DNA of 64,000 nt, taken from the NCBI RefSeq assembly GCF_963975345.1, contig NZ_CAXBGE010000004.1, forward strand, positions 1 through 64,000. Direction: 5' to 3'. The notes under the pieces were generated by a model. That model did no database searches. It saw only the letters and a program-made list of their open reading frames with translations, and had not been told where the DNA came from. The position numbers and the translations under genes were made by a program. Numbering within the stretch: position 1 is the first letter of the stretch; every line of letters starts with the position of its first letter. Shown one piece after another: positions 61,374 to 64,000 of this stretch. Source of the stretch: Maricaulis sp963975345. Its GTDB lineage: Bacteria > Pseudomonadota > Alphaproteobacteria > Caulobacterales > Maricaulaceae.

Positions 61374-61602
61374 GCTTGCGCTCGCTTCGGCAGGACCGGC
61401 AATCGCATTGGTTCAGAAATTCAGACCCTCGGGCCTGGAATAACCCATTCACCGCTTGCCGGGATTTCGCCACCGGGGGTCAGCGCCGTCAAGGCGCATG
61501 CCCGCTTCGCGGCGCCGAAGGCGGCCTTGACGGCGCTGAACCCCGGTGGCCCCTTGGCTGACAAGCGATCAATGGTTTGGCCTGCGCCAGGGCGCGCAAT
61601 TT
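61374..61602. other. Non-coding region holding a large palindromic element
   Basis: No convincing gene. Dominated by the palindrome at 61445-61575, described separately. Open frames crossing it are by-products of its GC-rich symmetry. Confidence 0.6.
61445..61575. repeat. 131-bp near-perfect palindromic element with 26-bp stem
   Basis: Left arm 61470-61495 (starts CCACCGGGGGTCAGCGCCGT) and right arm 61524-61549 (ends GCGCTGAACCCCGGTGG) are reverse complements over 26 bases with one mismatch, around a 28-base loop that has its own CGCTTCG/CGAAG symmetry. Outer arms CCATTCACCGCTTG (61445-61458) and CAAGCGATCAATGG (61562-61575) pair at 11 of 14 positions. No gene inside. Reads as a MITE-, REP- or BIME-like element; it may also act as a terminator between convergent genes. 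Confidence 0.82.
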
Positions 61603-62037
61603 TCAGGTAACTTGCTGGATCCCAGCAGCTCGATCAGGCCTGGCGATGAGCCAGAAGACGAGGACGCTGAAAGAGATGAAACCGGTCAGAGCGGACATTT
61701 GCACGATCCGCGTTTCGGATGTCAGCTCAATGACGGCGGAATATGGTGGTGTGAGTGCCGGCGCCACAAGGAACGCGCCGATCAGAATGACCGAAAACGC
61801 GACAGCCGCGAGTGTGTAGGGGAATAACCCGGTCCATCCCAGTTTGTTGAGGAGAATATATGTCGGAGTTCCAAGAACAATTGCGACAGGATAGCCAATG
61901 ATGGCAGAGAAGAAGAGGGCAAAAATTCCCTCCGATGGCGACGTCAGAAACGGCAAGATTACGAAGAAGAGCAAGCCAACGGATAGCGGGGCAATGAGGA
62001 AGGCCAGTACTGATCGAATTCGAATTGGTGTAGCCAT
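61603..62037 (-). CDS. Four-helix membrane protein of unknown function
   Basis: 144 residues with four hydrophobic helices (about 8-32, 38-58, 73-95, 112-132) and short loops. No family motif recognised. Composition is lower in GC than the flanking hut genes, suggesting acquired or fast-evolving DNA. Start ATG 62037 has no strong Shine-Dalgarno (GCTTTGCTAGAATTGAGCC upstream). Convergent with the palindromic element that ends at 61575, 27 bases past its stop. Confidence 0.6.
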   Translation of the reverse strand: MATPIRIRSVLAFLIAPLSVGLLFFVILPFLTSPSEGIFALFFSAIIGYPVAIVLGTPTYILLNKLGWTGLFPYTLAAVAFSVILIGAFLVAPALTPPYSAVIELTSETRIVQMSALTGFISFSVLVFWLIARPDRAAGIQQVT

Positions 62038-62118
62038 GGCTCAATTCTAGCAAAGCGAGACGGAGGTCAAAGCGAAAAAGCGCAGGCTCGTCGGCGTTCG
62101 TCGCTGCCTATCCCCGCC

Positions 62119-62418
62119 TCAAGCCGCCTTGTGCGGCGTGATCGCCTCGATGATCGCGGCGCCGTGGTTCACTTGCGCCTCGGACAGATCCCGCAGCGCC
62201 TGCAGATTGATCCAGTATTGCGGCGTGGTGCCGAAATAGCGCGCCAGTCGCAGGGCCATGTCACCATCGCAGCGCGCGCCCTCGAGCAGGCGGACGATGC
62301 GCGACCGGGGCACGGCGAGCTGTTGCGCCAGGGTTGGCGCCTTGATGGCGAGTTCGTCCATGAATTCAGCCAGATGTTCGCCGACCGTATGGGTCGGGGT
62401 CTTGAATGTATTGGTCAT
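62119..62418 (-). CDS. higA: HigA-family antitoxin
   Basis: 99 residues from ATG 62418 (AGGGCGG upstream). HigA-type XRE helix-turn-helix: HTVGEHLAEFMDELAIKAPTLAQQLAVPRSRIVRLLEGARCDGDMALRLARYFGTTPQYWINLQALRDL (about 10-80), a textbook family pattern including the PQYWxNLQ tail. It neutralises HigB and represses the pair. It follows the toxin gene, the usual toxin-first HigBA order. Confidence 0.93.
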   Translation of the reverse strand: MTNTFKTPTHTVGEHLAEFMDELAIKAPTLAQQLAVPRSRIVRLLEGARCDGDMALRLARYFGTTPQYWINLQALRDLSEAQVNHGAAIIEAITPHKAA

Positions 62419-62443
62419 GATTGCCGCCCTTTCAACGCAAAAC

Positions 62444-62725
62444 TCAATGATAATCTTCGAACCGCACTTCGTGGGCGTCATTGCCCCTGAAGGCGAATGT
62501 CACCCGGAATTGGTCATTCACCGAAACCGACCAACGACCGGCCTGATCGCCGGTGAGGCGGTGCAATCGGTGCGATGGCGGGAAGCGCAAATCGCGGACT
62601 GCATGTGCCGCATGAATCCGCTCCAGCAAACGCCGGGTCCGTGCCGCCAGCTCGGCCGGGAAGCCTTTCGGCACCTGACCTTCGAAGACTTGCCGTGTCC
62701 GCTTGTCGGCCCAGCTTCGGATCAT
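62444..62725 (-). CDS. higB: HigB-family mRNA interferase toxin
   Basis: 93 residues from ATG 62725; MIRSWADKRTRQVFEG is the standard family opening, and upstream in-frame codons contain the operator. RelE-fold core: LERIHAAHAVRDLRFPPSHRLHRLTGDQAGRWSVSVNDQFRVTFAFRGNDAHEVRFEDYH, closely following HigB/Killer toxins. It should cleave mRNA at the ribosome when HigA is degraded. 25 bases separate it from higA. Confidence 0.93.
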   Translation of the reverse strand: MIRSWADKRTRQVFEGQVPKGFPAELAARTRRLLERIHAAHAVRDLRFPPSHRLHRLTGDQAGRWSVSVNDQFRVTFAFRGNDAHEVRFEDYH

Positions 62726-62750
62726 CCGTTGCGCTCCCGGTTGTGAGGGG

Positions 62751-62769
62751 TGTACCGTTTGTCGGTACA
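62751..62769. promoter_or_regulatory. HigA operator candidate
   Basis: TGTACCG-TTTGT-CGGTACA: 7-bp perfect arms, 26-44 bases upstream of the higB ATG. A related half, CCGGTACG, lies at about 62796. Position suits autorepression of the toxin-antitoxin operon. Confidence 0.75.
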
Positions 62770-62912
62770 CAAGTCAATTACTTTGTATCTCCTACCGGTA
62801 CGTGGCGGAGTTTGTTGACCTCCCCCGCACGGGATCGCTCCCGCCAGTTTCCCGCTACCCACCTGTCCGCAACGCGCCTAGCTTTCCTTCAAGCAACATG
62901 AAGGAAACGCCC

Positions 62913-64000
62913 ATGCGTACCCTGCTCGCCGCCGCGACCTCACTGGTCGCCCTGACCGCCGCCGCCCACGCCCAGCCTGATGGCTGGACAGATGCCGAAA
63001 TCGCCGGGCTCGATGCATCGATCCAGCAGCTGATGGCGGACCAGGAAGTCGTCGGGTTGGCTTATGCGCTCATCGACGCCGGCGAGGTCGAGCATGTTGC
63101 CTCGTTTGGCTATCGCAACCAGGAGCATGAATGGCCGCTTGAAACCGACACCATCATGTACGGCGCCTCGCTGACAAAGGCGGCCTTTGCCTATTACGTG
63201 CTGATGCTGGTCGATGAGGGCCGGCTTGATCTCGATACATCGATCGCGGACTACCTGCCGCGCCCGCTGCCGGACTATGAGGAGTGGGCCGATCTGGCCG
63301 ATCAGCCGCAATGGCGCGATCTGACGGCGCGGATCATCCTGTCCCAGGGAACCGGCTTCGCCAATTTTCGCTGGCTGGAGGAGGACGGTCGGCTGCAATT
63401 TCACTTCGCGCCCGGCGAACGCCAGACTTATTCCGCCGAAGGCTTCTACATTCTCCAGCACGTGATTGAGGAAGGTCTGGGCCTTGATTTGAAAGCGGAA
63501 ATGCAGACGCGCATCTTTGATCGCTTTGGCATGACCGACACCTCGATGCAGTGGCGCCCGGACTTCCGCGACAACCTCGCCGACGGCTATGCGATGGACG
63601 GCACGTTCGAGCCGCATGACGAGCGCTCAGGCGTCTCCGCTGCCGGCTCGATGGATACCAGCATCGCCGATCAGGCGCGGATGTGGGCCGGCTTCGTGAC
63701 CGGTGACGGGCTGAGCGAGGCGTCGCGCGATGAATTCATCGCGCCGTCGCAAGTCATTCGCTCACCTAGTCAATTTCCGACCATCACGACAGCGGAGGAC
63801 CCCCGCGCTGCGGCGATCGGGCTGTCGGGCGGGCTTGGCCTGATTGTCTATCACGACGAAAACGGGGTCTGGTTCGACAAGGGCGGGCATAATCCCTGGA
63901 CCGGCAATCGCGCCATTTGCCACGAGGAAACCCAGCGCTGCATCGTGCTGCTGGCCAATTCGGTACGCGCCGAGCTGATTTACCCGGCCATTGTCGAGCA
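62913..64000 (+). CDS. Secreted beta-lactamase-fold serine hydrolase (3' end missing)
   Basis: Open from ATG 62913 to the window edge (362 residues visible), so the C-terminus is cut. AAGGAAA lies seven bases upstream. Signal peptide MRTLLAAATSLVALTAAAHAQ. SxxK motif is SLTK near residue 82 (IMYGASLTKAAFAYYV), the Tyr motif is TYSAEGFYILQ near 175, and a KGGHNPWTGN segment near 330 resembles the third (HxG/KTG-like) motif. Probably an exported esterase or peptidase of the class C beta-lactamase family. Third such hydrolase in the window; not otherwise linked to the HigBA pair beside it. Confidence 0.87.
   Translation, partial: MRTLLAAATSLVALTAAAHAQPDGWTDAEIAGLDASIQQLMADQEVVGLAYALIDAGEVEHVASFGYRNQEHEWPLETDTIMYGASLTKAAFAYYVLMLVDEGRLDLDTSIADYLPRPLPDYEEWADLADQPQWRDLTARIILSQGTGFANFRWLEEDGRLQFHFAPGERQTYSAEGFYILQHVIEEGLGLDLKAEMQTRIFDRFGMTDTSMQWRPDFRDNLADGYAMDGTFEPHDERSGVSAAGSMDTSIADQARMWAGFVTGDGLSEASRDEFIAPSQVIRSPSQFPTITTAEDPRAAAIGLSGGLGLIVYHDENGVWFDKGGHNPWTGNRAICHEETQRCIVLLANSVRAELIYPAIVE

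Noticed and set aside
61151..61561. 136-codon frame across the large palindrome
   Set aside because: Arg/Pro-rich translation, crosses a strong inverted repeat, and overlaps a more protein-like small frame at 61170.

Overview
The window is GC-rich, densely packed chromosomal DNA from an alphaproteobacterium. The gene set points to the Hyphomonadaceae/Maricaulaceae (Maricaulales/Caulobacterales side): a large TonB-dependent receptor, a HisR-type TrpR-like repressor heading the his operon, an ScfR regulator next to isocitrate lyase, ubiTUV, a BASS transporter, and a beta-helix/dihaem lipoprotein pair of the kind described from Hyphomonas. No rRNA, tRNA, CRISPR array, insertion sequence or phage gene was recognised. 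Both ends cut through genes.

Layout. 1-5.6 kb (+): a beta-oxidation-type operon (acyl-CoA ligase, MaoC hydratase, MFE-2-like dehydrogenase, thioesterase, thiolase, quinone oxidoreductase). 5.6-9.7 kb: sterol-desaturase-family protein, Crp/Fnr regulator, DUF805 protein, secreted M28 peptidase, small secreted protein. 9.8-12.2 kb (-): dihaem c-type lipoprotein plus parallel beta-helix lipoprotein, overlapping genes of unknown function. 12.3-16.6 kb: HxlR regulator, BASS transporter, D-aminoacylase-like amidohydrolase, an AT-richer orphan. 16.9-20.3 kb: DUF6481 protein, then ubiT-ubiU-ubiV and a chorismate-mutase-family gene behind a perfect FNR/FixK box. 20.3-28.7 kb: an SDR, coniferyl-aldehyde-type dehydrogenase, GMC oxidoreductase and NylB-type serine hydrolase (-), divergent from a TonB-dependent receptor (+). 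28.7-31.3 kb (+): small membrane protein, fatty-acid-hydroxylase-family protein and ferritin-like diiron protein. 31.4-33.1 kb: methyltransferase and a HET-C-like secreted protein. 33.2-40.4 kb: C2 metabolism (ScfR regulator, aceA, aceB, acs). 40.5-43.1 kb (-): SulP transporter and persulfide dioxygenase-like hydrolase. 43.3-49.1 kb (+): hisR-hisG-hisDB-hisH-hisA-hisF-hisIE. 49.2-53.7 kb: serine hydrolase, MFS transporter, membrane protein plus alpha/beta hydrolase. 53.7-61.1 kb: a complete hut regulon (hutC-hutF divergent from hutI-H-G-U) using the formylglutamate route. 61.1-64 kb: a large palindromic element, orphan membrane proteins, a HigBA toxin-antitoxin pair and the start of another serine hydrolase.

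Main points. The histidinol dehydrogenase and imidazoleglycerol-phosphate dehydratase genes are one uninterrupted reading frame (HisD-HisB fusion). Histidine synthesis and degradation clusters lie about 4.6 kb apart, each with a clear palindromic operator candidate. A GTGAACG-type half-site recurs upstream of three transcription units that may form a regulon. Three intergenic elements of about 100-135 bp can fold either as local hairpins or as long-range stems. Most starts were set by Shine-Dalgarno spacing and family N-termini; functions of orphan genes are stated as unknown.
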